Shown here one piece after another: positions 45,004-54,165 of a stretch of DNA of 64,000 bases. The DNA is from Corynebacterium stationis. GTDB taxonomy: Bacteria > Actinomycetota > Actinomycetes > Mycobacteriales > Mycobacteriaceae. Under the pieces are notes generated by a model. The model did not search any database. It saw only the letters and a program-made list of their open reading frames with translations, and was not told the DNA's origin. The position numbers were made by a program, and so were the translations under genes. The first letter of the stretch is position 1. The number at the start of each line of letters is the position of its first letter. The stretch spans positions 1,240,001 to 1,304,000 of the forward strand of contig NZ_CP009251.1 of assembly GCF_001941345.1 (NCBI RefSeq), read 5' to 3'.

Positions 45004-46309
45004 CAACTGGCGCTTCCGCCAGATGCTGCTGCGCAGCAGAATGTTTGGATTGTGCACGAGCTTCGCACCATGTTTCGAGCGCGAGCCAGCATAGCGCAAG
45101 CGCAGCCATAATAACGATGAGAAGATTGCGCAGCGCGAGTGCTGCCACAGGTGCGAACTCGACACCCACCTGGGCCCAAATAAAGTTGTAGTTGCTGGGA
45201 TAGACGTAACTGCCTAAAGCGGCAGTTACGAGCGTTAGTACAGCTAAGGACACCATGAGGATGGAAATTGCCCGGTGAGTTCTAGGATGTTTGAGCTGGT
45301 GCTCAGACATCTGCGGCTGGCGTAGTGCAACTGCGAGCAGCGGCGCGAACCAAACAATGTACTGCGGGGAAAAGACTTTATTGGTGATAATCAGCAGTAA
45401 AATCATCACGCCGAAAAAGGCGATGGTGCTCCGTGGATTCCAACCACCAGCCAGAAAACGCCACAGTGCCCAGGCCAAAGCGAAAGCTATAACGGCGGAC
45501 ATGGAATAAGTGGACCAAGCAATGGCTTGATCGACGCCGGGGCCGGAGATTTCAAAACTTTTTGATTCGGCATAGCCCATTTCCCACCGCGTTGGCTCAT
45601 AAAAGGCCTGGTAAACAAAAGGCGTGGCGAATACGGATTCAATCTGCAAACCGCGATCGCTTTGATAGGTCAAGGGGCTTAAAAGACGCTGCCACCCGCT
45701 GGTTACAACCGTGATGGCGCACAACGCGACAAGCGCGGTGAAAAAGCTCAACAACCTCAACCATGACTTGCGGTTGCTAAAGCGCCCGACGAGACCGGCA
45801 GCTAGAACGCCTGGCCAGAGCTTCATCGTGGTCGCAAAAGCCAGCAGCGCTGAAGCAATATTAGGCCACCTCACCAAGCACGCCGCAGCAGCCGCGACCG
45901 TAAGGGCTGGGAAAATATCGAGCCGCATGTAGAAGACTTGGCCGGTCAAGGTGCCAAAGAAGATCCAGAACCAGCCAGCAATCCATACCCGTGGGTTTGC
46001 GTGGTGATTGCTTAGGACAAGAGCGAGGAATAGGGCATCGACAAGCATGCACATCAGAACAAAAGCGATGTAGAAAGCATCGATATGATCGCCGATGAGT
46101 GCAGTGAGAACCTCCACTGGCCAAGTACCCGCATGCGGGTACTCAGTCATCATGGAGGGATCATTGCCCAAGATGCCATAGAAGTAATAAGCAACATCTC
46201 CGCGCGGGGAATGATCGCGGAAAATGATAAAGCCCAACATGATGCGGGCTATTACCCACGCGGTCCAAATCACTGGAATGGTAGCGAATAGACGCCTTAG
46301 AACTGGCAT
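44984..46309 (-). CDS. GT87-type polyprenyl-phosphate-sugar glycosyltransferase
   Basis: 441-residue polytopic membrane protein with about 11-12 hydrophobic helices. It shows the early FRDHSPRGDVAYYF (an acidic loop after the first helix) and a central NKVFSPQYIVWFAPL, typical of DUF2029/GT87 mannosyl- and arabinosyltransferases. The acceptor is probably the PIM/LM/arabinan pathway, given the pimA neighbourhood. Gene identity (PimE-like, MptC-like) is not decidable from the sequence. Confidence 0.75.
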   Translation of the reverse strand: MPVLRRLFATIPVIWTAWVIARIMLGFIIFRDHSPRGDVAYYFYGILGNDPSMMTEYPHAGTWPVEVLTALIGDHIDAFYIAFVLMCMLVDALFLALVLSNHHANPRVWIAGWFWIFFGTLTGQVFYMRLDIFPALTVAAAAACLVRWPNIASALLAFATTMKLWPGVLAAGLVGRFSNRKSWLRLLSFFTALVALCAITVVTSGWQRLLSPLTYQSDRGLQIESVFATPFVYQAFYEPTRWEMGYAESKSFEISGPGVDQAIAWSTYSMSAVIAFALAWALWRFLAGGWNPRSTIAFFGVMILLLIITNKVFSPQYIVWFAPLLAVALRQPQMSEHQLKHPRTHRAISILMVSLAVLTLVTAALGSYVYPSNYNFIWAQVGVEFAPVAALALRNLLIVIMAALALCWLALETWCEARAQSKHSAAQQHLAEAPVAMDARD

Positions 46310-46345
46310 GCTCTTATGGCCTTTGTGTAGTTGTCAGTGGTTTGC

Positions 46346-46368
46346 AGAGTGCACGAAAGATGCACTCT
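46346..46368 (-). terminator. Hairpin at the end of the DUF3817 gene
   Basis: AGAGTGCA (46346-46353) pairs with TGCACTCT (46361-46368), 7-base loop, overlapping the stop codon (46367-46369). No T-run. Confidence 0.45.
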
Positions 46369-46918
46369 AGTTGGCTTGACCCTCGATAGCGGACTCCACA
46401 TCAACCGGTGGGCCCAAGTACAACAAAATACTGAAGACGATGATGACGATAACCAGCACGATCAAAATGGAGCGAACAGGGTGGCGTACCACCTGCGCTA
46501 GAACATTGTCGAAAAGTCCCTGCGGCTTTTCATCGCGATTATGAAAGCGCCAGCCACCTTCCAACAGACCCTTGCGATCCGCCCAGATAGCAAAAGGCAG
46601 CGCTGCCCACGGAATGACGGAGACAACAAGGCCCACAATGCCAATTCCCACAGGCCAGCGATTATTGATCCAGACCAAGGTCGTGATGAAAATAAAGCAC
46701 AGGAAGCCGAAACCATGGATTCCTCCGGCTACAGGAACAACAGCTTCTGTCACGCCTGAGTATTTGAGGATCATTCCCACAATCAGGAAGGTCCAGGTAA
46801 ACATTTCCAGATAGGCGACTACTCGATGTAGTTTCTTCGGCATCATATCCAACATGGTAACTAACAGCTGGCGAAATTGACGTACTGGACGGGCATGCAA
46901 CGCATTGGTATTGCTCAC
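46367..46918 (-). CDS. DUF3817 membrane protein
   Basis: 183-residue integral membrane protein with three central transmembrane helices (about residues 42-60, 68-85, 92-115) and a fourth near the C-terminus (about 150-168). The PKKLHRVVAYLEMFTWTFL stretch is the DUF3817 signature. Function unknown; the family is often found with envelope genes. It is on the minus strand with the GT87 gene, and divergent from tesB. Confidence 0.75.
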   Translation of the reverse strand: MSNTNALHARPVRQFRQLLVTMLDMMPKKLHRVVAYLEMFTWTFLIVGMILKYSGVTEAVVPVAGGIHGFGFLCFIFITTLVWINNRWPVGIGIVGLVVSVIPWAALPFAIWADRKGLLEGGWRFHNRDEKPQGLFDNVLAQVVRHPVRSILIVLVIVIIVFSILLYLGPPVDVESAIEGQAN

Positions 46919-46975
46919 ATATGATTGAGAGATTACCCCTTGAGAAGTTAAGAGAAATCTACTAAGGAGAACAAA

Positions 46976-47836
46976 GTGACCACTAGCGACTCAACGTCTG
47001 CACCAAAAGAGCAGTCTGTTCACGACGTCTTGGATATGAAGCCTTTAGGCGATAGAAAATTCTTAGGTCCTTCGGTTCCCTCTGCTTTTACCCGAACTTT
47101 CGGCGGACAGGTTGTGGCACAGGCACTTCGCGCAGCACAACTGACTGTCGAGGGCAAGCGTGCGCACTCTTTGCATAGCTACTTCTTAGAAGGCGGCATT
47201 GCGGCGCAGCCTATCGAGTTTGAAGTTGAACATGTACGTGATGGACGTACTTTTTCCTGCCGCCGAGTGGAAGGCTTCCAAAACGGCAAACGCATGATGA
47301 TTATGACCGTCAATTTCCACCACGATAAAGACCGCGGACCAGAACATGCCACCGCCATGCCCCAGGTGCCAGGGCCTGAGGAAGCTATTGACCATTTAGA
47401 GATTCGTCCGCGCTCTGCACAAAAACGCAAGCTGGATTGGATGGATTGGGATATCCGCGCGGTTGAAGAATCAAAGCTGACCGAGGAACAACTACACCCT
47501 GCAGGCCAGGGCACCCACCAGTACCTTTGGTTTAAAAACACTGGTGTGATGGGCGATGATCAGGATGTGCATCAAGCTGCGCTTACTTATTTATCCGATA
47601 TGACTTTGCTGTATACGGCGCTACTGGATCACCCAGAGCAAGAATTGCAGGTAGCTAGCCTCGATCATGCCATGTGGTTCTTGCGCCCAGTGCGTGTTGA
47701 TGAATGGCTACTAGTAGATCAGTATTCGCCCTCAGCTGGTGGTGGAGTGGGCCTGACCAAGGGCAATGTGTTTAATCAGCAAGGTGAATTAGTAGCTGTG
47801 TTGTCCCAAGAAGGGCTCATGCGCGAGCCTAACTAG
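46976..47836 (+). CDS. tesB: Acyl-CoA thioesterase II
   Basis: 286-residue double hot-dog thioesterase that hydrolyses medium- to long-chain acyl-CoA. It has N-terminal GGQVVAQALRAAQ (about residues 42-54), HSLHSYFLEGG (about 62-72) and the C-terminal LDHAMWFLRPVRVDEWLL (about 230-247) with the catalytic Asp in SLDHAMW. Start GTG 46976 with AAGGAG. Short 124-base gap to yebC. Confidence 0.93.
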   Translation: MTTSDSTSAPKEQSVHDVLDMKPLGDRKFLGPSVPSAFTRTFGGQVVAQALRAAQLTVEGKRAHSLHSYFLEGGIAAQPIEFEVEHVRDGRTFSCRRVEGFQNGKRMMIMTVNFHHDKDRGPEHATAMPQVPGPEEAIDHLEIRPRSAQKRKLDWMDWDIRAVEESKLTEEQLHPAGQGTHQYLWFKNTGVMGDDQDVHQAALTYLSDMTLLYTALLDHPEQELQVASLDHAMWFLRPVRVDEWLLVDQYSPSAGGGVGLTKGNVFNQQGELVAVLSQEGLMREPN

Positions 47837-47958
47837 CGTGCTTTTTCTTGTTCGCAGCCGCATTTTCTCGTGCTCGGTGCGCGGGGGATAGTATTGATAA
47901 CTGCAGAAGAACGTATAGTTGATGGCAAGCTAATTTTTAACGTACGAAAGGTAACTTG

Positions 47959-48714
47959 ATGGCAGGCCACTCAAAGTGGGCAACTACGAAGCATAAAAAG
48001 GCCGCGAATGACGCCAAGCGCGGCAAAGAATTCGCAAAGATGGTCAAAAACATCGAAGTTGCAGCGCGTACCGGTGGCGGTGACCCGGCGGCCAACCCAA
48101 CCCTGGACGACATGATCAAAAAGGCCAAGAAGGCCTCCGTCCCCAACGACAATATCGAGCGCGCGCGCAAGCGTGGCTCCGGCGAAGAAGCTGGCGGTGC
48201 GGACTGGGAAAACATCATGTACGAAGGCTATGGCCCCAATGGTGTTGCCATGCTGATTGAGTGTTTGACTGATAACCGCAACCGCGCGGCTACCGAGGTA
48301 CGTACCGCGATGTCTCGCAACGGTGGCAACCTCGGTGAATCCGGCTCGGTCGCGTACATGTTTACCCGCACCGGTGTGGTTTTGGTGAAAAAGGGCGAAC
48401 TAGAAGTCGATGACGTTCTCATGGCTGTCCTGGAAGCAGGCGCTGAGGATGTCCATGACTTGGGTGAGTTCTTTGAGGTTACCTGCCAGCCCACCGATAT
48501 CTCTGCTGTGAAGGAAGCTTTGGAAGCAGCTGAGATTGAAGTGGAAGATTCCGACCAGGACTTCCGCGCTTCGGTTGAAGTAGCGCTCGGTGTGGATGAT
48601 GCTAAGAAGATCATGCGCCTAATTGACGCTCTGGAAGAATCTGATGATGTACAAAACGTGTACACCAACATGGATCTTTCAGAAGACGTGCTTGCTGCCT
48701 TGGACGAAGACTAA
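47959..48714 (+). CDS. yebC: YebC/PmpR family transcriptional regulator
   Basis: 251-residue TACO1/YebC family protein; the N-terminal [21 protein letters not shown] is diagnostic. It has been proposed to act in transcription control or in translation of difficult motifs such as polyproline. All three domains are present. ATG 47959 has AAGG upstream. It precedes ruvC, the conserved position, with a terminator between (48764-48801). Confidence 0.93.
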   Translation: MAGHSKWATTKHKKAANDAKRGKEFAKMVKNIEVAARTGGGDPAANPTLDDMIKKAKKASVPNDNIERARKRGSGEEAGGADWENIMYEGYGPNGVAMLIECLTDNRNRAATEVRTAMSRNGGNLGESGSVAYMFTRTGVVLVKKGELEVDDVLMAVLEAGAEDVHDLGEFFEVTCQPTDISAVKEALEAAEIEVEDSDQDFRASVEVALGVDDAKKIMRLIDALEESDDVQNVYTNMDLSEDVLAALDED

Positions 48715-48763
48715 GGTTTGAGAGCATTATCGTGGCTTTAGTCCACTGATTCGAAACGCTAAG

Positions 48764-48801
48764 AGTGCACCTAGGTTCCACACTGTGGGCATAGGTGCAC
48801 T
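48764..48801 (+). terminator. Terminator after yebC
   Basis: AGTGCACCTA (48764-48773) pairs with TAGGTGCACT (48792-48801), then TCTTTG. Loop of 18 bases. Confidence 0.6.
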
Positions 48802-48821
48802 TCTTTGTCACCTACATATGG

Positions 48822-48837
48822 TAGAACATATGTGTGA
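48822..48837 (+). promoter_or_regulatory. Candidate LexA (SOS) box upstream of ruvC
   Basis: TAGAACATATGTGTGA matches the actinobacterial LexA box TCGAACATATGTTCGA at 13 of 16 positions, with the central GAACATATGT intact, 86 bases before the ruvC ATG. LexA control of ruvCAB is known in corynebacteria; binding here is inferred. Confidence 0.55.
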
Positions 48838-48922
48838 GGGTATCTGATGCCTGAGGCCTAACTTAGCGCATCGACAGGGATATAGAGCCGATGAAATCAG
48901 CGGCAAAAGGACGGTATAGCCA

Positions 48923-49489
48923 ATGAACCTTGAGGGTTTGCGCGTCATGGGTATTGACCCTGGCTTAACCCGCTGTGGTCTTTCCGTAGTACAAGCTGGT
49001 CGCGGTCGCGCAGTCATCCCCATCTCTGTGGGTGTTGCGCGCACCCCACCAGAGGAAGAATTGGCACAACGCTTGCTTCGTCTTTCCAGTGCGGTGGAGG
49101 AATGGATGGATGATTACCAACCAGACGTGGTCGCGATTGAAAGACTTTTTGAGCGCGGCAATGTCTCCACGGTGTTGCACACAGCCCATGGTGTTGGCGT
49201 GTTGATGCTGGCTGCAGCCAAGCGTGATATACCGGTTTATATGTACACTCCTTCGGAAGTGAAAAAGGCTATCTCTGGCAATGGTCGTGCTGATAAGAAG
49301 CAGATGACCACTATGATTACCCGTATCCTCGGATTGAGTGAAGCGCCGAAGCCGGCGGATGCTGCCGATGCTTTGGCACTCGCGGTCTGCCACTGTTGGC
49401 GAGCCCCAGTTATCCAACGTGCAGAGATGGCGCAACAGCAGATGAAAAAGCTGGAGGAAGAACGCCGCAAGCAAGCAGCGAATAAGTAA
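48923..49489 (+). CDS. ruvC: Holliday junction endonuclease RuvC
   Basis: 188-residue resolvase. GIDPG (about residues 10-14, first catalytic Asp), [10 protein letters not shown] (about 72-81, Glu) and [12 protein letters not shown] (about 149-160, the last Asp pair) form the active site. The C-terminus ends in a basic helix. The stop TAA overlaps ATG of a 38-codon ORF (TAATG), which in turn overlaps ruvA. Confidence 0.95.
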   Translation: MNLEGLRVMGIDPGLTRCGLSVVQAGRGRAVIPISVGVARTPPEEELAQRLLRLSSAVEEWMDDYQPDVVAIERLFERGNVSTVLHTAHGVGVLMLAAAKRDIPVYMYTPSEVKKAISGNGRADKKQMTTMITRILGLSEAPKPADAADALALAVCHCWRAPVIQRAEMAQQQMKKLEEERRKQAANK

Positions 49490-49605
49490 TGGGCACGCGT
49501 AAATCCGATAGCGGTCAAATATTGGGAACCAATGCGTTGCGTGCTGCGTCAGAAACAGCAACAAGAGTTATTGCACAAGAAGAAATGGAGCTAGAAAACC
49601 TGTGA
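49489..49605 (+). CDS. 38-codon small ORF between ruvC and ruvA
   Basis: ATG 49489 lies in the ruvC stop (TAATG) and TGA 49603-49605 overlaps the ruvA start (GTGA). It begins [18 protein letters not shown] and ends EEMELENL. No signal, helix or cysteine motif, and an acidic tail. It fills exactly the gap and is linked at both ends by overlaps, so it may be translated and couple ruvC to ruvA. It has some rarer codons (ATA, AGA, CTA). No relative recognised. Confidence 0.55.
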   Translation: MGTRKSDSGQILGTNALRAASETATRVIAQEEMELENL

Positions 49606-50234
49606 TTGCCTCTTTGAGCGGTGAGGTCTTATCCATCGCCCTTGATCACGCTGTTATTGAATGTGGCGGGGTTGGCTACCAATTCTTAGCTACGCCCCGG
49701 ACCTTAGGCACTTTGGTGCGTGGTGAGCATGCGCGAGTGATGACGTCCTTGGCGGTCAAGGAAGACGCCATGACCTTGTATGGATTTACCGCCGATGAAG
49801 ACCGTGCGATGTTTCATCAACTCCAAGTAGTGTCCGGTCTGGGCCCCAAGCTTGCGCTGGCATGTTTATCGGTGCTCGAGCCAGGCGAAATTGCCACTGC
49901 CATTAATAACGGGGATGCGAAGAAGCTGCAGACCATCCCAGGGGTTGGCAAGCGTATGTCGGAGCGCATGGCATTGGAGCTGAAGGACAAGGTTAAAGGC
50001 TTTATTGCGCAACCTGCTGGGGATGATGCGTCGGCTGCTTCCCAAAGCAGCCTGCCTGTCGGCAGCGGGGCAATGGTAGATACCGTTGTCGAAGCATTGG
50101 TCGGGCTTGGCTTTACCGAAAAAGCGGCGCGTCCTGTGGTTGAAGCCTTCGTGGCAGAATCAGAAGATGTGGAAACCCTTGAAACTGCTACCGTCTTGCG
50201 TGCATCGCTTGCAGCACTGAGCGGTAAGAAATAG
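49602..50234 (+). CDS. ruvA: Holliday junction DNA helicase subunit RuvA
   Basis: 210-residue protein that binds four-way junctions and loads RuvB. N-terminal OB-like domain (about 1-65, MIASLSGEVLSIALDHAVIE), two helix-hairpin-helix motifs with VSGLGPKLALA (about 76-86) and IPGVGKRMSERMALELKDK (about 110-128), and C-terminal domain III (about 155-210) that contacts RuvB. GTG 49602, overlapping the small ORF. Confidence 0.95.
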   Translation: MIASLSGEVLSIALDHAVIECGGVGYQFLATPRTLGTLVRGEHARVMTSLAVKEDAMTLYGFTADEDRAMFHQLQVVSGLGPKLALACLSVLEPGEIATAINNGDAKKLQTIPGVGKRMSERMALELKDKVKGFIAQPAGDDASAASQSSLPVGSGAMVDTVVEALVGLGFTEKAARPVVEAFVAESEDVETLETATVLRASLAALSGKK

Positions 50235-50279
50235 AAGTTCTTCAACAATGAATGAATCACCGGAGATTGAGGACACGAC

Positions 50280-51359
50280 ATGTCGGATGTAGAGCGCACT
50301 GAATTTCAGCTTCCCAATGACGCTGCGCGCCCTGAGCCTTTGCAGCGTAATGAGAATATTGCCGCTGAAATGCAGCTGGGCGAACACGACGTGGAGCGTT
50401 CGCTGCGTCCGAAAGGCTTGGATGAATTCATCGGCCAGCCGAAGGTCAAAGAACAGCTGTCGCTAGTTCTCACCGGTGCCAAAAATCGTGGTGTTGTTCC
50501 AGACCACGTGTTGCTCTCGGGCCCGCCAGGTCTTGGTAAGACCACCATGGCGATGATCATTGCCCAGGAAATGGGCACGAGTCTGCGCATGACCTCGGGC
50601 CCAGCGCTGGAACGAGCTGGTGACTTGGCCGCGATGTTATCGAACTTGATGGAAGGTGACATCCTTTTCATCGATGAAATTCACCGTATCGCGCGTCCTG
50701 CCGAGGAAATGTTGTACATGGCGATGGAAGACTTCCGCATCGACGTCATTGTGGGCAAAGGGCCTGGTGCAACATCCATTCCGTTGGAAATTCCCCCTTT
50801 TACCCTTGTTGGTGCAACCACTCGCGCGGGCATGCTCACCGGTCCTTTGCGTGATCGTTTCGGCTTTACGGCGCAAATGGAGTACTACAACGACGCCGAT
50901 CTAGAACATGTGGTTACTCGTGCGGCGCGAATCTTGGGCGTGGACATTGACAAAGATGCAGCGATAGAAATTGGGTCGCGCTCGCGTGGCACCCCGCGTA
51001 TCGCAAACCGGCTTTTGCGCCGTGTGCGTGACTTTGCTGAAGTCAATGGCGATGGGCACGTTGACATGGCAGCAGCGCAAGGTGCGTTGGAAGTCTTCGA
51101 CGTTGACCACAAAGGTCTAGACCGCCTGGACAGGGCAGTGCTTAGCGCATTGATTAAGGGCCACGGCGGCGGGCCGGTTGGCGTGAGTACTCTTGCCATT
51201 GCTGTTGGTGAAGAACCTTCCACCGTTGAGGAAGTGTGCGAGCCATATCTTGTGCGCGCTGGCATGATTGCGCGCTCTGCCCGCGGGCGCGTGGCAACTC
51301 GTGCGGCGTGGGAACATTTGGGACTTACTCCTCCTGATACCGCCGCGGGGCTTTTCTAA
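50280..51359 (+). CDS. ruvB: Holliday junction branch migration ATPase RuvB
   Basis: 359-residue AAA+ motor. [20 protein letters not shown] (about residues 41-60), Walker [13 protein letters not shown] (about 80-91), Walker B FIDEIHR (about 126-132), sensor GATTRAGML (about 178-186) and the C-terminal winged helix. The first 40 residues are a lineage-specific extension. A 45-base gap separates it from ruvA. ATG 50280 has GAGGACACG upstream. Confidence 0.96.
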   Translation: MSDVERTEFQLPNDAARPEPLQRNENIAAEMQLGEHDVERSLRPKGLDEFIGQPKVKEQLSLVLTGAKNRGVVPDHVLLSGPPGLGKTTMAMIIAQEMGTSLRMTSGPALERAGDLAAMLSNLMEGDILFIDEIHRIARPAEEMLYMAMEDFRIDVIVGKGPGATSIPLEIPPFTLVGATTRAGMLTGPLRDRFGFTAQMEYYNDADLEHVVTRAARILGVDIDKDAAIEIGSRSRGTPRIANRLLRRVRDFAEVNGDGHVDMAAAQGALEVFDVDHKGLDRLDRAVLSALIKGHGGGPVGVSTLAIAVGEEPSTVEEVCEPYLVRAGMIARSARGRVATRAAWEHLGLTPPDTAAGLF

Positions 51360-51442
51360 CGCGTAGCGACTTTGTTCGCGTGTAGAGAACAAGCGGGCTT
51401 GGGCAAGGAATTTCGGCGATATTCTGGCAGTATGGAAATACT

Positions 51443-51886
51443 ATGGAATTAATATTTATCGCAATAATCCTTGTCCTCTTCCTCCTTCCGAGCATCCTGA
51501 TTGGTCGCAAGCAGCGTCAGCGTCAGCGCGAGATCCAGCAGTTCCAGCACGACTTGGTTCCGGGTCAGCGAGTAATCACGGCCGGCGGCATTGTTGGCAC
51601 CGTGGTTTCCACCGACAGCAATACCGTCAACTTAGAACTATCGCCTAATGTCGTCGTTACTTTTGAGCGCATGGGCATTATCCGCAGCGCGGATGCGATC
51701 AGCCCGGCCGGTGGTGCCGCACTAGAAAACCAGCAGCCAAGCTCCCCGGCGACTGAGCAACCAGAAGCTTTCGAGGATCGCGGAAGCCACCCCGAAAATT
51801 ACTCCAGCAACTTTGAGTCTGGAAACTATGACGCACCAGAGTCTAACGATGATGACTTTGGCAGCTCACCTGAGTCAAAGAACTAA
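51443..51886 (+). CDS. yajC: Preprotein translocase subunit YajC
   Basis: 147-residue Sec accessory protein. The N-terminal transmembrane helix (about residues 2-20) is followed by RKQRQRQREIQQFQHDLVPG and the YajC fold with QRVITAGGIVGTVVS (about 44-58). The C-terminus is a disordered Ser/Asp/Glu-rich tail. Forms the SecDF-YajC complex; gene order yajC-secD-secF is preserved. A hairpin (51901-51944) follows, so secD probably also has its own promoter. Confidence 0.93.
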   Translation: MELIFIAIILVLFLLPSILIGRKQRQRQREIQQFQHDLVPGQRVITAGGIVGTVVSTDSNTVNLELSPNVVVTFERMGIIRSADAISPAGGAALENQQPSSPATEQPEAFEDRGSHPENYSSNFESGNYDAPESNDDDFGSSPESKN

Positions 51887-51900
51887 AGTTAGATTTTTAG

Positions 51901-51944
51901 AAAGCACCCGTGTGCACCCAATTGAGGGAGCATGCGGGTGCTTT
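51901..51944 (+). terminator. Terminator between yajC and secD
   Basis: AAAGCACCCG (51901-51910) pairs with CGGGTGCTTT (51935-51944), then TCGCG. Loop of 24 bases. Confidence 0.7.
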
Positions 51945-51996
51945 TCGCGTGCCAGAGCTGCAATTTAACTAGTTAATTCACAGCAGGGGCAACGAT

Positions 51997-52068
51997 ATGA
52001 AAAGGCGTATTACTTCTCACATGCTCGGAGAAATGCCAAGGTCGGGTGCTGCACAGTTGTATATATGA
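51997..52068 (+). CDS. 23-codon small ORF upstream of secD
   Basis: ATG 51997 to TGA 52068, 23 residues starting MKRRITSHMLGEMPRSG, with AGGGG eight bases upstream. It is in the 233-base gap between yajC and secD, 110 bases before the secD TTG. Unlike known Sec-monitoring leaders, it has no hydrophobic segment. No relative recognised; chance cannot be excluded. Confidence 0.25.
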   Translation: MKRRITSHMLGEMPRSGAAQLYI

Positions 52069-52177
52069 CGTACGATAATGGTTTGTGTTTGGTCAACCTA
52101 ACGTGTGGTGTATTTTACTGCGCGCGGGGGCCGCAAAATTTAAATAGTCAATAAAGTCAACCAGTGGGAGATTAGCC

Positions 52178-54163
52178 TTGTCCGCTCCTAATCGCGGCGC
52201 GATCAGCAAAAGCAATCGCACCTGGCCCAAACGCGCTCTAGCATTGTTTGGGCTCATAGTGATCCTTCTCTACGCATTAATTCTTTTTACCGGGGAGCGT
52301 TCACTTAGCCCCAAGCTTGGTATCGACCTGCAAGGTGGTACGCGAGTCACGCTAGTTCCACAGGGTGAAGAGCCAACCCAGGACCAGTTGGCGCAAGCTC
52401 GCACGATTTTGGAGCAGCGTGTCAACGGCATGGGTGTCTCTGGCGCTGAGGTAGTAACCAACGGTAATACCTTGGTTATCACCGTTCCGGGTGAAGACAC
52501 CACTCAGGCTCAAGCTGTTGGTGCGACATCGCAGCTGCTATTTCGTCCTGTAGCTGAACAGCCGAATCCGGATCCAGCAGCGCTGGGTGAGACCATCGAA
52601 GAAATGGCTAACCGGTGGGTAGAATTCGACCTCATTTCTGTCGATGGGGCGAATCAGGTTCTTAAGCAGGTTCATGATGCCATTAACCCAACTACGGATG
52701 ACGAAGGCGACGCTGCCGACGATGGAGATTCAGATGCGCCAACCGTAACTGCGGAGCCACGACCGGAGCCTGAGAACTCTTTAGAGGCTGCTGATCGCCG
52801 CGATGAAATGACTGAGATGCTGTTGAAGGACCGCCAGTCTGAAGACCCAACGGTTCAGGCCGCAGCACTGTCTTTGATGCAGTGCGATGCCGCAACTGAC
52901 CCATTAGCAGGTGCAGATGACCCAGCACTGCCTTTCGTCACCTGTGATTATGACAATCAGGCTCCTTATCTCTTGGAACCTGTACCGTTGCTCGCGGGTA
53001 TCGAGGACCCAGAAGGCACTCGTCTGACCGGTAATGAGATTGATACGAATTCACCAATCAATGGCGGTTTGAACTCTCAATCCGGACAGATGGAAATTAG
53101 CTTCTCCTTCCAGACCGGTGATGGCCCAACTGGTTCCGACACCTGGGCCAAGTTGACCGACGAGTACCTGCAGAAGCAAATCGCTATCACACTGGACTCT
53201 GCGGTTATCTCTGCTCCCGTGATTCAGGGCGTAACCCCATATGGTTCCGCGACCTCCATTACCGGACAGTTCACTCAGGAGCAAGCACAAAGTCTTGCCA
53301 ACAACCTACGTTATGGCGCGCTGCCATTGTCCTTTACCGGTGAAGACGGTGAATCGGGCGGCACCACGGAAATCGTTCCACCATCACTGGGTAAGACTGC
53401 GCTGGAAGCGGGCCTAATCGCTGGTGTTGTAGGTCTGCTTTTGGTCGCGGCTTACTCCATTTACTACTTCCGCGCTTTGGCTGGTGTTTCCCTCATTACG
53501 CTGGTGGCCGCAGCAATCTTGACCTATGGCTCCATCGTCTTGCTGGGCCGCTGGATCGGCTACTCGCTGGACCTGTCCGGTATCGCTGGTTTGGTCATCG
53601 GTATTGGTGCCACCGCGGACTCCTTTGTTGTCTACTTCGAGCGCATCAAGGATGAGCTGCTTGAAGGACGTACATTTAGGTCCGCAGCCACCAAGGCCTG
53701 GGAGCGCGCACGGGCGACCATCATTACGGGAAACGTCGTGACCTTGATCGGCGCTGTCGTGGTCTACATGCTGGCTGTCGGTGAAGTCAAGGGCTTCGCA
53801 TTCACGCTGGGTCTGACCACCGTATTCGATATCGTTGTTTCCTTCCTCGTGATGGCACCACTGATGCAGATCGCGGCACGTCGTCCAGCATTTGCTAAGC
53901 CATCGATGAACGGCCTGGGCGGTATGTTTGCTTTGGTCGAAGAACGCCGTGAACAGGGTTTCTACGCGCCAGGCCGCAACCACAGGGCAGCAGCTTCCAC
54001 TGATTCTGAAGCCGAAGGCAAGGAAGAGCCAGTAAACCAGCTTCGAAGCGTTGTTGGGCCAACATCATCAGCATCATCAACTTCTGAAGCACCCGAAAGA
54101 TCAGAAAGCGGGGATGACCCCTCCGCGAAGCCTTCGGATCAGGACTCCCAGGAGGAGAAATAA
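52178..54163 (+). CDS. secD: Protein translocase subunit SecD
   Basis: 661-residue RND-type membrane protein that uses the proton gradient to aid export on the outside of the membrane. It has an N-terminal helix (about 18-37), the first periplasmic-type domain with LGIDLQGGTRVTL (about 48-60), and five C-terminal helices (about 410-590), including the DSFVVYFERIKDE region. It is long for the family: an Asp/Glu-rich insert (about residues 171-202) within the first domain and a disordered C-tail (about 600-661). TTG start at 52178 with GGGAG. Confidence 0.95.
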   Translation: MSAPNRGAISKSNRTWPKRALALFGLIVILLYALILFTGERSLSPKLGIDLQGGTRVTLVPQGEEPTQDQLAQARTILEQRVNGMGVSGAEVVTNGNTLVITVPGEDTTQAQAVGATSQLLFRPVAEQPNPDPAALGETIEEMANRWVEFDLISVDGANQVLKQVHDAINPTTDDEGDAADDGDSDAPTVTAEPRPEPENSLEAADRRDEMTEMLLKDRQSEDPTVQAAALSLMQCDAATDPLAGADDPALPFVTCDYDNQAPYLLEPVPLLAGIEDPEGTRLTGNEIDTNSPINGGLNSQSGQMEISFSFQTGDGPTGSDTWAKLTDEYLQKQIAITLDSAVISAPVIQGVTPYGSATSITGQFTQEQAQSLANNLRYGALPLSFTGEDGESGGTTEIVPPSLGKTALEAGLIAGVVGLLLVAAYSIYYFRALAGVSLITLVAAAILTYGSIVLLGRWIGYSLDLSGIAGLVIGIGATADSFVVYFERIKDELLEGRTFRSAATKAWERARATIITGNVVTLIGAVVVYMLAVGEVKGFAFTLGLTTVFDIVVSFLVMAPLMQIAARRPAFAKPSMNGLGGMFALVEERREQGFYAPGRNHRAAASTDSEAEGKEEPVNQLRSVVGPTSSASSTSEAPERSESGDDPSAKPSDQDSQEEK

Positions 54164-54165
54164 TC

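Noticed and set aside
50248..50292. 14-codon ORF overlapping the ruvB start
   Set aside because: Too short and no SD; probably chance.
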